A stretch of 48,389 nucleotides of DNA from NCBI GenBank assembly GCA_017432825.1, contig JAFRIJ010000008.1:1-48389 (forward strand), written 5' to 3'. Shown here piece by piece: positions 17,255 through 26,006 of the stretch (position 1 is the stretch's first letter; each line of letters begins with the position of its first letter). Position numbers and translations under genes: made by a program. A model generated the notes under the pieces. The model was given only the letters and a program-made list of their open reading frames with translations. It had not been told where the DNA came from and searched no databases. The stretch is from Bacilli bacterium (GTDB lineage Bacteria; Bacillota_I; Bacilli_A; RF39; UBA660).

Positions 17255-18524
17255 ATTTTGTCCATTCAAATTCATAATCTAATATTCTTACGATATCTCC
17301 TTCATTAATACCCATCTTTTCTAATTCTTCATCTATTCCCATTCTTCTTAGTTTATTAGAAAATCTTACATATGATTCTTCGGTATTAAAGTTTGTCATT
17401 TTAAATAATTTTTCTACTTGTTCACCTTTTATTATGTATACATCTTTATCTTTTAAAATGGTAAATGGTTTTTCTGTTTTAAATTTATATAGTACATGAC
17501 TTTCTTGATTGTCTAAATCATATAATAATTCATCTTTAGTATTTTTAACTAGTTCTTCCATAGCATTTATTAAATTATCTAAACCTTTATTATTTATTGC
17601 AGATATTTCATATATTGGTTTTTTTACTTTTTCTTTAAATAGTTTTAAATTATCTATAGAAGAAGGTATGTCCATTTTATTTGCAACAATTATTTCTTCT
17701 TTTTCTGTTAGTTTTGGACTAAATTTTTTTAATTCATCTCTTATTGTTAGGTAATCTTCATAAGGATTTCTTCCTTCTATGCCTGACATATCAATAATAT
17801 GTGCTATGATTTTGGTTCTCTCTATATGTTTTAAAAACTTATGCCCTAACCCTAAACCATCAGATGCTCCTTCTATTAATCCTGGCAAGTCTGCTACTGT
17901 ATAAGAATAGTTATCTTTTGTTGTTACTACACCTAAATTTGGGGATAGTGTTGTGAAATGATATGAAGCTATTTTAGGATTAGCATTTGTTATCATTGAT
18001 AATATAGTGGATTTCCCTACACTAGGTAAACCTACTAATCCTACATCAGCTAACATTCTAAGCTCAACTTTTATTTTTCTGTTCTCACCTGGTTCGCCAT
18101 TTTCACAATAAGATGGGCAAGGATTTGATCTTGTAGCAAGTGATACATTACCTCTTCCACCTCTTCCGCCATATGCTACTATTACTTCATCATTATTTTT
18201 TATTAAATCAGCAATTACTACTCCTGTTTCATTATCTTTTACTGTAGTACCTAATGGAACTTTTATTATTGTATTTTCTGCATTACTTCCATTTTTGTTT
18301 TTTCCTTCTCCATTTTTACCTGGATTAGCTTTAATGTGTTTCTGATATCTTAAATCTATTAATGTTCTTAGGCCTTCATCTGCTTTAAATATAATATCTC
18401 CACCTTTTCCACCAGATCCACCGAATGGTCCTCCCATTGGTATATATTTTTCTCTTCTAAAGGCCATACATCCATCTCCGCCGCGACCTGCTGTTAATTC
18501 TATTATTACTTCATCTACGAACAT
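17253..18524 (-). CDS. obg: GTPase Obg
   Basis: Obg is an essential ribosome-associated GTPase linked to 50S assembly, stress and sporulation entry. The 423-aa protein has all three parts: the glycine-rich Obg fold (1-157, with GRGGDGC and GGSGGKGGD), the G domain (GLPSVGKST at 165-173, DLPG, NKMD, SAIN) and the C-terminal OCT domain (about 340-423). In many Bacilli spoIVFA-spoIVFB lie close to obg; here they do not. The start is set by GGAAGTGAT three bases upstream. Confidence 0.97.
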   Translation of the reverse strand: MFVDEVIIELTAGRGGDGCMAFRREKYIPMGGPFGGSGGKGGDIIFKADEGLRTLIDLRYQKHIKANPGKNGEGKNKNGSNAENTIIKVPLGTTVKDNETGVVIADLIKNNDEVIVAYGGRGGRGNVSLATRSNPCPSYCENGEPGENRKIKVELRMLADVGLVGLPSVGKSTILSMITNANPKIASYHFTTLSPNLGVVTTKDNYSYTVADLPGLIEGASDGLGLGHKFLKHIERTKIIAHIIDMSGIEGRNPYEDYLTIRDELKKFSPKLTEKEEIIVANKMDIPSSIDNLKLFKEKVKKPIYEISAINNKGLDNLINAMEELVKNTKDELLYDLDNQESHVLYKFKTEKPFTILKDKDVYIIKGEQVEKLFKMTNFNTEESYVRFSNKLRRMGIDEELEKMGINEGDIVRILDYEFEWTK

Positions 18525-18566
18525 GATATCACTTCCCTGTTAATAATTATACAATATTTTTTAAAT

Positions 18567-18593
18567 AAAAAAAAGAGAATCATTTGATTCTCT
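18567..18593 (-). terminator. Terminator of the str operon (after tuf)
   Basis: Arms AGAGAATC and GATTCTCT are followed by eight or more U on the minus strand, 7 bases past the tuf stop. Confidence 0.88.
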
Positions 18594-18599
18594 AATTAA

Positions 18600-19784
18600 T
18601 TATTCAATAATTTCTGAAACGTTTCCAGCACCAACTGTACGTCCACCTTCACGAATTGAGAACTTAGTTCCTTGTTCGATAGCAACTGGAGCGATTAATT
18701 CTACAGTCATTTCTACGTTATCACCAGGCATAACCATTTCTGTACCTTCTGGTAATTGGATTACACCAGTAACATCTGTAGTTCTGAAATAGAATTGTGG
18801 TCTGTAGTTTGAGAAGAATGGTGTATGTCTTCCACCTTCTTCTTTAGATAAAACATAAACACTTGCTTTAAATTTCTTATGTGGATGAACGCTTCCTGGT
18901 TTTGCAAGAACTTGACCTCTTTCAACGTCTTCTCTTGAAATACCACGTAATAATACACCAGCATTGTCTCCAGCTTCAGCATAGTCTAATGTTTTTCTAA
19001 ACATTTCAATACCAGTAACAACTGTTTTCTTTGTATCTCTTAAACCAACGATTTCAACTTCATCGTTTAATTTTAATTGTCCTCTTTCAACACGACCAGT
19101 AACAACTGTTCCACGACCTGTAATTGTAAATACGTCTTCTATTGACATTAAGAATGGTTTGTCAACATCTCTTTCTGGAGTTGGAATCCATTCGTCGACA
19201 GCTTTCATTAATTCATTAATTGATTCTACATACTTTGCATCTCCTTCAAGAGCTTTTAATGCAGATCCTCTAATAATTGGAGTATTATCTCCATCGTATC
19301 CATATTCGTTTAATAATTCACGAACTTCCATTTCTACTAGGTCTAATAATTCTTCGTCGTCAACCATGTCACATTTGTTTAAAAATACAACCATTTTAGG
19401 TACACCAACTTGACGAGCAAGTAAGATGTGTTCTCTTGTTTGAGCCATTGGTCCGTCAGTAGCTGCAATTACTAGAATTGCTCCATCCATTTGAGCTGCA
19501 CCAGTAATCATATTTTTTACATAGTCAGCGTGTCCTGGACAGTCTACGTGAGCATAGTGACGAGCGTCTGTTTGATACTCAACGTGAGCTGTATTAATTG
19601 TGATACCTCTTTCTCTTTCTTCAGGAGCTTTATCGATATCAGCATAGTCTTCAAATTGTGCATATCCTTTTTCAGATAGTACCTTAGTAATAGCTGCTGT
19701 TAAAGTAGTTTTACCATGGTCTACGTGTCCAATTGTACCAATATTAACATGTGGTTTTGAACGATCAAATTTTTCTTTTGCCAT
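18600..19784 (-). CDS. tuf: Elongation factor Tu
   Basis: EF-Tu carries aminoacyl-tRNA to the ribosome. The 394-aa length is standard. The G motifs are GHVDHGKT (19-26), DCPGH and NKCD; domains 2 and 3 follow with the family's C-terminal [11 protein letters not shown]. Many Arg codons are CGT, unlike the AGA that dominates in neighbouring genes, which suggests selection for high expression. It is the last gene of the rpsL-rpsG-fusA-tuf operon, 73 bases after fusA, with a terminator behind it. Confidence 0.99.
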   Translation of the reverse strand: MAKEKFDRSKPHVNIGTIGHVDHGKTTLTAAITKVLSEKGYAQFEDYADIDKAPEERERGITINTAHVEYQTDARHYAHVDCPGHADYVKNMITGAAQMDGAILVIAATDGPMAQTREHILLARQVGVPKMVVFLNKCDMVDDEELLDLVEMEVRELLNEYGYDGDNTPIIRGSALKALEGDAKYVESINELMKAVDEWIPTPERDVDKPFLMSIEDVFTITGRGTVVTGRVERGQLKLNDEVEIVGLRDTKKTVVTGIEMFRKTLDYAEAGDNAGVLLRGISREDVERGQVLAKPGSVHPHKKFKASVYVLSKEEGGRHTPFFSNYRPQFYFRTTDVTGVIQLPEGTEMVMPGDNVEMTVELIAPVAIEQGTKFSIREGGRTVGAGNVSEIIE

Positions 19785-19857
19785 TTTAATTTTCCTCTCT
19801 TTCTTTAATATACATTTATTATTTTATCAAATTTTGGAAATTAATCAAGTAATATCT

Positions 19858-21930
19858 CTAATTTCCTCCATTTTTTTTGATTATTTCTTCAGAAATAGAT
19901 TTTGGTACTTCTTCATAATGATCTAATGTCATTGTAAAGTTACCACGTCCTTGTGTATTTGAACGTAAGCTTGTAGCGTAACCAAACATTTCTGCTAATG
20001 GAACCATTGCAGTAAATGCTATTGCATTACCACGAGACTCTTGTCCTAATGGTTTTCCACGTCTTGATGTTATATCTCCTATAACACCTCCTGTGTATTC
20101 ATCTGGAGCAATTACTACTACTTTCATAATTGGCTCTAAAAGTACTGGTTTACATTTATTTTTTGCTTCTTTTAATGCTAATGAAGCTGCAACTTTAAAT
20201 GCCATTTCTGATGAGTCAACATCATGATAGCTTCCATCAAATAGTGTTGCTTTAACATCTACCATTGGATATCCTGCTAAAACACCTGTTTGCATTGCTT
20301 CTTGTAATCCTTTGTCAACAACTCCTATATATTCTCTTGGTACTACACCACCAACAATGTTATCGACAAATTCATATCCTTTATCTGGATTAGGTGTAAA
20401 TCTAACCCAAACGTGACCATATTGTCCACGTCCACCAGATTGTTTAATGTGTTTTCCTTCACATTCTGCTTCTTGGGTAATTGTTTCACGGTATGCAACT
20501 TGTGGTGCTCCTACAGTTGCTTCTACACCAAATTCTCTTCTTAATCTATCAACTTGAATATCTAAGTGTAATTCACCCATTCCAGATACAACAGTTTGTC
20601 CTGTTTCAGCATCAGTATTCCATCTAAATGTTGGATCTTCTTCTGCTAATTTTGATAAAGCAATTGCCATTTTATCTTGGTCTGCTTTTGATTTTGGTTC
20701 TAGAGCTTGTGTTATAACTGGTGCTGGGAATTCCATTCCTTTCATTATGCATGGTTTCTTTTCATCACATAATGTATCAGCTGTTGTTGTATTTTTAAGT
20801 CCAACTATAGCTCCAATATCACCTGCATACACTTCACTGATTTCTTCTCTGTGATTAGCATGCATTTGTAATATTCTTCCAACTCTTTCTTTTTCACCCT
20901 TTGTTGAGTTTAATACATAACTTCCACTCTTTAGTGTTCCAGAATATACTCTAAAGAATGTTAATTTACCAACAAATGGGTCTGTCATAACTTTGAAAGC
21001 TAATGCTGTAAATGGTTCAGAATCAGATGGATGTCTTAATACAACATTACCCTTATCATCTGTACATTCAATTGCTTCAACATCTGTTGGTGCTGGTAAA
21101 TAATCGATTACTGCATCTAGTAGTGGCTTAATTCCCATATTACCTAATGCTGTTCCACACATGAATGGGAAGAATTCAGCAGAAAGTGTTCCTTTTCTTA
21201 TTGCTTTCTTCAATAAATCAACAGATATTTCTTCTCCATCTAGGTATTTCATCATTAATTCTTCATCATAATCTGCTGCTGCTTCTATTAGGATATTTCT
21301 ATACTCTTCTGCTTTATCTTTTAAATCTGCAGGTATTTCAATTTCTTTAGCGTTTTCGTCTTCTTTACCATCAAATTCATATGCTTTCATTGTTACTAGA
21401 TCAATTACACCATTAAATGTGTCTTCTGCTCCAATTGGTAATTCGATTGCCGCCGTTTTTGCACCAAGTCTGTCTTTAACGCTTGCCAAACTCATATAGA
21501 AGTCAGCACCCATCTTATCCATTTTGTTTGAGAAGATAATTCTTGGTACATTGTATTCATTTGCTTGTCTCCATACTGTTTCACTTTGTGGCTCAACACC
21601 AGCTTGTGAATCTAGTAGAAGAATTGCTCCGTCTAATACTCTTAAGCTACGTTGAACTTCAATTGTAAAGTCTACGTGTCCTGGAGTATCTATTATATTA
21701 AATCTATAGCCTTTCCAGAATGCTGTAGTTGCAGCACTTGTTATTGTGATACCTCTTTCTTGTTCTTTTTCCATCCAGTCCATTTGTGATTCGCCATCGT
21801 GAGTTTCACCAATTTTATGGATTTTTCCTGTATGGTATAGAACACGCTCAGTACAAGTTGTTTTACCAGCATCTATGTGGGCCATTATTCCTATGTTACG
21901 TGTTTGTTGTAACGATGTTTGCCTTGCCAT
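19858..21930 (-). CDS. fusA: Elongation factor G
   Basis: EF-G drives translocation on the ribosome. The start at 21930 gives 690 aa and the normal N-terminus [20 protein letters not shown], with GAAAGGAAT before it. A start 39 bases further upstream is open but would run into rpsG and lacks a ribosome site. G motifs ([18 protein letters not shown]) and domains II-V are complete. The position between rpsG and tuf is the classic str order. Confidence 0.98.
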   Translation of the reverse strand: MARQTSLQQTRNIGIMAHIDAGKTTCTERVLYHTGKIHKIGETHDGESQMDWMEKEQERGITITSAATTAFWKGYRFNIIDTPGHVDFTIEVQRSLRVLDGAILLLDSQAGVEPQSETVWRQANEYNVPRIIFSNKMDKMGADFYMSLASVKDRLGAKTAAIELPIGAEDTFNGVIDLVTMKAYEFDGKEDENAKEIEIPADLKDKAEEYRNILIEAAADYDEELMMKYLDGEEISVDLLKKAIRKGTLSAEFFPFMCGTALGNMGIKPLLDAVIDYLPAPTDVEAIECTDDKGNVVLRHPSDSEPFTALAFKVMTDPFVGKLTFFRVYSGTLKSGSYVLNSTKGEKERVGRILQMHANHREEISEVYAGDIGAIVGLKNTTTADTLCDEKKPCIMKGMEFPAPVITQALEPKSKADQDKMAIALSKLAEEDPTFRWNTDAETGQTVVSGMGELHLDIQVDRLRREFGVEATVGAPQVAYRETITQEAECEGKHIKQSGGRGQYGHVWVRFTPNPDKGYEFVDNIVGGVVPREYIGVVDKGLQEAMQTGVLAGYPMVDVKATLFDGSYHDVDSSEMAFKVAASLALKEAKNKCKPVLLEPIMKVVVIAPDEYTGGVIGDITSRRGKPLGQESRGNAIAFTAMVPLAEMFGYATSLRSNTQGRGNFTMTLDHYEEVPKSISEEIIKKNGGN

Positions 21931-21949
21931 AATTTTATTCCTTTCTATT

Positions 21950-22417
21950 TTACCATCTATAATGTGCAAATGCTTTATTAGCTTCTGCCATTTTGTGTGT
22001 ATCTTCTTTTTTCTTAACTGATGCTCCTATTCCATTTGCGGCATCAATTATTTCATTAGCTAGATTTTCAGCCATTGAATGCCCACTTCTTAATCTAGCA
22101 TATTGAGCTAACCAACGAAAAGCTAATGCTTGAGCACGTTCTGCTTTTACTTCAACTGGTACTTGATAGTTAGCTCCACCAACTCTTCTAGATTTTACTT
22201 CTAGAGCTGGTTTAATATTTTCCATGGCTTTTTCAAATATAGTCATTGGTTCTTCTTTTGTTTTTTCTTTTATCATTTCAAATGCATCATATACTATCTT
22301 TTGTGCTGTTCCTTTTTTTCCATCATTCATAACTTGATTGATTAACTTAGTTACAACTTTTGATTTGTATAGCGCATCTGGTAATACATCTCTTTTTGTT
22401 GCACGTCTTTTACGCAT
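21950..22417 (-). CDS. rpsG: 30S ribosomal protein S7
   Basis: S7 nucleates assembly of the 30S head and binds 16S rRNA. It is 155 aa, with [14 protein letters not shown] at the start and the conserved [11 protein letters not shown] and [11 protein letters not shown] blocks. It lies 35 bases after rpsL and 19 bases before fusA. Confidence 0.98.
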   Translation of the reverse strand: MRKRRATKRDVLPDALYKSKVVTKLINQVMNDGKKGTAQKIVYDAFEMIKEKTKEEPMTIFEKAMENIKPALEVKSRRVGGANYQVPVEVKAERAQALAFRWLAQYARLRSGHSMAENLANEIIDAANGIGASVKKKEDTHKMAEANKAFAHYRW

Positions 22418-22452
22418 ATTAATCCTCCTCTCAAAAATTTATTTATAACTAA

Positions 22453-22860
22453 TTACTTTTCTTTCTTAGCTCCGTATTTAGAACGGCCTTGTTTCCTGTC
22501 TTGTACTCCTGCTGTATCCATTGTTCCACGAATAATGTGATAACGAACACCGATTAAGTCTTTAACACGACCTCCTCTTACTAAAACAACTGAGTGTTCT
22601 TGTAAATTGTGTCCTATTCCAGGAATATAACAAGTAACTTCCATACCATTTGATAATCTAACACGGGCATATTTACGTAATGCTGAGTTAGGTTTCTTTG
22701 GTGTCATTGTTCCAACACGTACACAAACTCCTCTTTTTTGAGGTGAATTTTGATTTACTGTTTTATTATTTACAGTATCTAATCTTGTTTGTAATGCTGG
22801 TGATTTACTCTTTTTTATTTTCTTTCCTTTTCCTCTTAATCTTTGATTAATTGTTGCCAT
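22453..22860 (-). CDS. rpsL: 30S ribosomal protein S12
   Basis: S12 sits at the decoding centre. The start at 22860 ([13 protein letters not shown]) has a near-perfect GAAAGGAGG site and gives 135 aa, a normal length; an ATG 21 bases upstream would place the ribosome site inside the gene. The conserved loops [17 protein letters not shown] and [20 protein letters not shown] are intact. Residues at the streptomycin-sensitive positions (KKPNSA and GGRVKDL contexts) are of the usual sensitive type. It is the first gene of the str operon. Confidence 0.98.
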   Translation of the reverse strand: MATINQRLRGKGKKIKKSKSPALQTRLDTVNNKTVNQNSPQKRGVCVRVGTMTPKKPNSALRKYARVRLSNGMEVTCYIPGIGHNLQEHSVVLVRGGRVKDLIGVRYHIIRGTMDTAGVQDRKQGRSKYGAKKEK

Positions 22861-22875
22861 TTTGCTCCTCCTTTC

Positions 22876-22938
22876 ATACACATATCCAGGTGTATCATTT
22901 TATCTTTTAAATATAAGTCTTGTCCTAAGACAAAACTT
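22876..22938 (-). promoter_or_regulatory. Structured leader of the str operon
   Basis: The leader contains two hairpins. One (22915-22938) pairs AAGTTTTGTC with GACAAGACTT apart from one G-U. The other (22876-22895) pairs ATACAC with GTGTAT and ends directly before the rpsL ribosome site. Neither is followed by a U run, so they do not look like terminators. Autogenous control by a ribosomal protein is a possibility, not shown. Confidence 0.5.
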
Positions 22939-22956
22939 AAATTTATGAACGTTAAT

Positions 22957-22985
22957 AATATATCAAAAATATTTATTTAAGTCAA
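22957..22985 (-). promoter_or_regulatory. SigA promoter of the str operon
   Basis: TTGACT (22980-22985), a 17-base spacer and TATATT (22957-22962) on the minus strand. The transcript start would be near 22950, about 90 bases before rpsL. Confidence 0.8.
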
Positions 22986-23005
22986 TATTTATTTTAGATA
23001 TTTTT

Positions 23006-23596
23006 CTATTTATTATACTTTTTCTTTAATTTTTTATAACAGTTTCTACATTTTGCTTCATATGTTGCTTCTACTCCATCTATCATTATTTGATTTCCAT
23101 CAAAGACAGGAATATTATTTTCTAATCTCATATTATATATTTTTTTTCTTCCACAGCTACATTGTCTTTCTATTTCTATTAGATTATCTGATATTTCTAT
23201 TAATCTTTTTGATCCTTCAAATAATTCTCCTTTAAAATCTGCTTTCAGTCCGTAGCATATTACTGTTATATTTAAAATATCTACTATATCTGATAATTCA
23301 TCTACTTGTTTAGTACTTAAAAATTGAGCCTCGTCTACTAATAAAAAATCTAAATTATTATCAATTAAATATTTACATACTTCCATATAAATATTATCTT
23401 CTTTATCTACTAAAAAATCAACTTTGTATCTATTGTTATCTCTTGATACAATATGGTCTTCTCCTTTTTTATCTACTTTAGGTTTTAATAATCCCACATA
23501 AAAACCATCTTCTTTTTTACTGTGTAATATTTTTAATAATTCTCTTGTTTTACCGCAACCCATTGGTCCGTAATAAAAATTTAATTCTCCTTGCAT
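23006..23596 (-). CDS. tdk: Thymidine kinase
   Basis: Type II thymidine kinase phosphorylates thymidine in the salvage pathway. The 196-aa protein has the P-loop GPMGCGKT (10-17), the DEAQF motif and four zinc-binding Cys in two pairs (CSC with G, and CRNC). It follows the recombinase gene by 9 bases, with AAGGAG in the gap, and forms the end of that operon. Confidence 0.95.
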   Translation of the reverse strand: MQGELNFYYGPMGCGKTRELLKILHSKKEDGFYVGLLKPKVDKKGEDHIVSRDNNRYKVDFLVDKEDNIYMEVCKYLIDNNLDFLLVDEAQFLSTKQVDELSDIVDILNITVICYGLKADFKGELFEGSKRLIEISDNLIEIERQCSCGRKKIYNMRLENNIPVFDGNQIMIDGVEATYEAKCRNCYKKLKKKYNK

Positions 23597-23605
23597 AATT
23601 ACTCC

Positions 23606-24481
23606 TTACTTCTTTGCTCTTGGGTGAGCAAAATCATATACTTTTTTTATTTGTTCATTTGATACATGTGTATAAATACTTGTTGTATCTAGTGTACTAT
23701 GTCCTAATAACTCTTTTACACTTATTAAATCTGCTCCACTATTTAGCATGTCTGTTGCAAATGTATGTCTTAATGTATGTGGTGATATATGATAATCTAT
23801 TTCACATTTTCTTACTACATTATCAATCATTTTTCTTATGTATCTATCTGATAATTGATTACCATTTTTGTTAATAAATAAATAGTCATTTGTTTTATTT
23901 TTTAGTAATTCTCTTCTTCCCTCTTTTAAATATAATTCTAATATGTCTTCGCAGAACGATCCATAGAATACTATTCTTTCTTTAGAACCTTTTCCTAATA
24001 TTTTGATACTATTATTAAATTTATCTATATCATTTATTTTTATATTAACTAGTTCACTTACCCTAATCCCAGTTGCATATAACATTTCTAATATTAATAA
24101 ATTTCTTTGTTCAAGTGGTTTTTCTTTATTAAATGAATTGAACATTTTTTCTAAATCATTATCTTTAGCATATTTAGGTAATGATTTGTTCTTTTTGGGG
24201 TTAGATATTTCTTTAAAATAATTTACTTTAATAATATTTTCCTTTAATAAATAATTATAGAAGCTTCTAATAGAACTTAATTTTCTCGATATACTATTTC
24301 TATTTAATCCTTTGGAATATAAGTATTCTAAATATTCTCTTACTATTACTTCATCTATATTTATTAAATCAGTATAAAAATCATATAATTCTTCTATGTC
24401 TTTTTTATAATTGACTAATGTATATTCAGAATCCTTTTTAATTACTTTTAAATACTTTATAAAATCATCTATATAATTCAT
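23606..24481 (-). CDS. Tyrosine recombinase XerC/XerD
   Basis: Xer recombinases resolve chromosome dimers at dif. The 291-aa protein has an N-terminal SAM-like core-binding domain (1-85) and the catalytic domain (105-291). The catalytic set is complete: Arg140 (ATGIRVSEL), Lys164 (ILGKGSKER), His235 and Arg238 (HTLRHTF), His261 (LLGHSTLDTT) and the nucleophile Tyr270. Length and lack of flanking mobile-element genes argue for a housekeeping Xer and not an integrase. XerC and XerD cannot be told apart safely here. A perfect AT-only inverted repeat (24495-24518) precedes its ribosome site. Confidence 0.93.
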   Translation of the reverse strand: MNYIDDFIKYLKVIKKDSEYTLVNYKKDIEELYDFYTDLINIDEVIVREYLEYLYSKGLNRNSISRKLSSIRSFYNYLLKENIIKVNYFKEISNPKKNKSLPKYAKDNDLEKMFNSFNKEKPLEQRNLLILEMLYATGIRVSELVNIKINDIDKFNNSIKILGKGSKERIVFYGSFCEDILELYLKEGRRELLKNKTNDYLFINKNGNQLSDRYIRKMIDNVVRKCEIDYHISPHTLRHTFATDMLNSGADLISVKELLGHSTLDTTSIYTHVSNEQIKKVYDFAHPRAKK

Positions 24482-24494
24482 ATTTTACCTCTTT

Positions 24495-24518
24495 AATAAT
24501 TATATATTTATAATTATT
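24495..24518 (-). promoter_or_regulatory. Inverted repeat in front of the xer gene
   Basis: A perfect ten-base inverted repeat (AATAATTATA / TATAATTATT, four-base loop) lies between the SpoIVFA-like gene and the xer ribosome site. No U run follows on the minus strand. It could weakly reduce or delay downstream expression, or be chance in AT-only DNA. Confidence 0.3.
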
Positions 24519-24537
24519 CTTTGTAAATAGTATTAAC

Positions 24538-25089
24538 TTAGGATAAATAATTTTTATAATCTAATATTGTATCTCCTTTTTTATATACTACATATATATA
24601 ATTATTGCATGATTCTCCTATTAAATCGTTTTTTTCTATATTGTCATATAACTTTAAATTACTATTACATATATTACCATATAATATATCTATTCCTTGT
24701 TCATTTTCTATTACTACTGTGTTATTATATTGATCTTTTTTTCCAATATAAATTACTATTCCTTTTTCTTGATTTGGAACTAAATAATTATTTGATACTT
24801 CTAATTTAGCTCCTTCTTCATATGAAGATATATTTGTATAGTTTATTTTTTCGTTAAATACTTGCATATTTTCTTTTTCTTTTATGCTTGTTATTCCACC
24901 TAAATACTTATTATATATATTTCTTACTTTAGAAAAATTTATGTTGTTATTATATAAATATGTTTTAATCATTTCTTTGTAATTATAATTACTTTTTGAT
25001 ACTATACCTGCTATTAAAAAAAATATTGTACATAATAATAGTTTGTTAAAAAAATTAATAATACTTTTATTATTTTGTTTCTTTTTCAT
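24538..25089 (-). CDS. SpoIVFA-like membrane protein with degenerate LytM domain
   Basis: This 183-aa protein has one membrane segment (about residues 14-33) and a C-terminal domain with the LytM/M23 fold pattern. GIVIYIGKKDQYNNTVVIEN and LKLYDNIEKNDLIGES match by eye the SpoIVFA segments EGYVVEVSKDSQTGLTVKVQ and VALYDFVDKGKKLGS, and the tail IYVVYKKGDTILDYK matches YYFAMKDGDKFIDP. The His and Asp zinc ligands of active M23 peptidases are missing, as in SpoIVFA. In B. subtilis SpoIVFA holds the protease SpoIVFB in check until pro-SigK is processed. No spoIVFB is adjacent here. The start at 25089 is preferred because GGTGA precedes it. SpoIIQ-like identity is the main alternative. Confidence 0.6.
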   Translation of the reverse strand: MKKKQNNKSIINFFNKLLLCTIFFLIAGIVSKSNYNYKEMIKTYLYNNNINFSKVRNIYNKYLGGITSIKEKENMQVFNEKINYTNISSYEEGAKLEVSNNYLVPNQEKGIVIYIGKKDQYNNTVVIENEQGIDILYGNICNSNLKLYDNIEKNDLIGESCNNYIYVVYKKGDTILDYKNYLS

Positions 25090-25104
25090 ATTTTTCACCA
25101 TCTA

Positions 25105-25132
25105 ATTATATGTTGTTATTTGGTTTTTATGA
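25105..25132 (-). promoter_or_regulatory. Candidate SigE-type promoter of the SpoIVFA-like gene
   Basis: On the minus strand TCATA (25128-25132), 15 bases, then CATATAAT (25105-25112), close to the SigE pattern. The start point would lie almost at the ribosome site, which weakens the case. Confidence 0.3.
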
Positions 25133-25139
25133 TTTGTTA

Positions 25140-25148
25140 TGATATAAT
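25140..25148 (+). promoter_or_regulatory. Extended -10 promoter of the RNHCP gene
   Basis: TGATATAAT on the plus strand, 15 bases before the ATG at 25164. No clear -35 box. Confidence 0.5.
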
Positions 25149-25163
25149 TTTTATGGTGATTTT

Positions 25164-25466
25164 ATGAAAAGATTTAATATGATTGATGAAGGTTTTATTT
25201 GTGATAATTGTCATAGACATGTTAACAAATTAAAATATTCTGCTAGAGATCATTGTCCATATTGTTTGTATTCTAAACATGTGGATATTATGCCAGGTGA
25301 TAGGAAAAATGAATGTAAAGGTCTTTTAATTCCAATTGGTATTGAAAAATTTAAAGATACTTATAAAATAATTTATAAATGTTCTAAATGTGGAATTACA
25401 CATAAAAACATCGCCGCTATCGACGATGATTTCAATGAAATTATTAAATTAAGTATTATTTTATAA
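25164..25466 (+). CDS. RNHCP domain zinc-ribbon protein
   Basis: A 100-aa protein with the RNHCP-type core: CDNC near residue 14, then YSARDHCPYCLYSKHVDIMP (the 'RNHCPxC' signature, here RDHCPYC), PGDRKNECKGLLIPIG, and a second CSKC pair. The paired Cys indicate two zinc-binding knuckles. The family has no established role. It is a lone plus-strand gene, divergent from the SpoIVFA-like gene, with GGTGAT three bases before its ATG. Confidence 0.85.
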   Translation: MKRFNMIDEGFICDNCHRHVNKLKYSARDHCPYCLYSKHVDIMPGDRKNECKGLLIPIGIEKFKDTYKIIYKCSKCGITHKNIAAIDDDFNEIIKLSIIL

Positions 25467-25973
25467 ACCTAAAAAGAAATCATATATATATGGTATTATT
25501 AATAGGAATATAATAAGAATTAATATTATAAATACCATTAATTTAGCTTCTTTTGTTTGAATAATGTTTAATTTTTTATTAGCATTATTCTTTTTTTCTT
25601 GTAAAATAGGTTCATATGAATAATATTGATTATTATCACTTGTATCATAAAAGCTTGTTTCATATTCACTACTATAATCACTAAAATTTGGTGTTTGTTG
25701 TCCCAAATTAGTATTATTTTCTATTTTAGATTGATTATCTATGAAATTATTACTTATTTGATTTGTTTGTATATTTTGATTAGGTGCATTTAATATAAAA
25801 TTATTCTGTTCATTTTGATTACTATTAACGTTATTATCCTCAATATTAACCCCTGTCGCACTTCCCATATTTATTTGGGGATTTTCTATTGCTGTATTTA
25901 AATTTGTTGTTGCATGGTAGACATTAGTTGTATTGGGATTTTCTGAATTATTATTTATATTATTATCATTCAT
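25461..25973 (-). CDS. Asn-rich protein with C-terminal membrane anchor
   Basis: A 170-aa protein. Residues 1-125 are low-complexity, rich in Asn, Gln, Thr and Ser. A short Lys-rich stretch follows (about 127-145), and then one hydrophobic segment (about 147-166) at the very end. The layout is that of a tail-anchored protein with the disordered part in the cytoplasm. It lies 33 bases after the repeat protein (26007-26825) and in the same direction as ezrA, so all three may form an operon. No homologous family is recognised. Its end overlaps the end of the converging RNHCP gene by six bases. Confidence 0.75.
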   Translation of the reverse strand: MNDNNINNNSENPNTTNVYHATTNLNTAIENPQINMGSATGVNIEDNNVNSNQNEQNNFILNAPNQNIQTNQISNNFIDNQSKIENNTNLGQQTPNFSDYSSEYETSFYDTSDNNQYYSYEPILQEKKNNANKKLNIIQTKEAKLMVFIILILIIFLLIIPYIYDFFLGL

Positions 25974-26006
25974 ATTAATCCTTTCTATAATAGCATTATA
26001 TATCTA

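Noticed and set aside
19858-21969. Longer fusA start at 21969
   Set aside because: It would overlap the end of rpsG and has no ribosome site. The ATG at 21930 gives the conserved N-terminus and has GAAAGGAAT.
23606-24481. Xer-family gene as a phage or element integrase
   Set aside because: The size and the neighbours (tdk, SpoIVFA-like) are chromosomal, there are no repeats or phage genes nearby, and the sequence fits housekeeping XerC/D.
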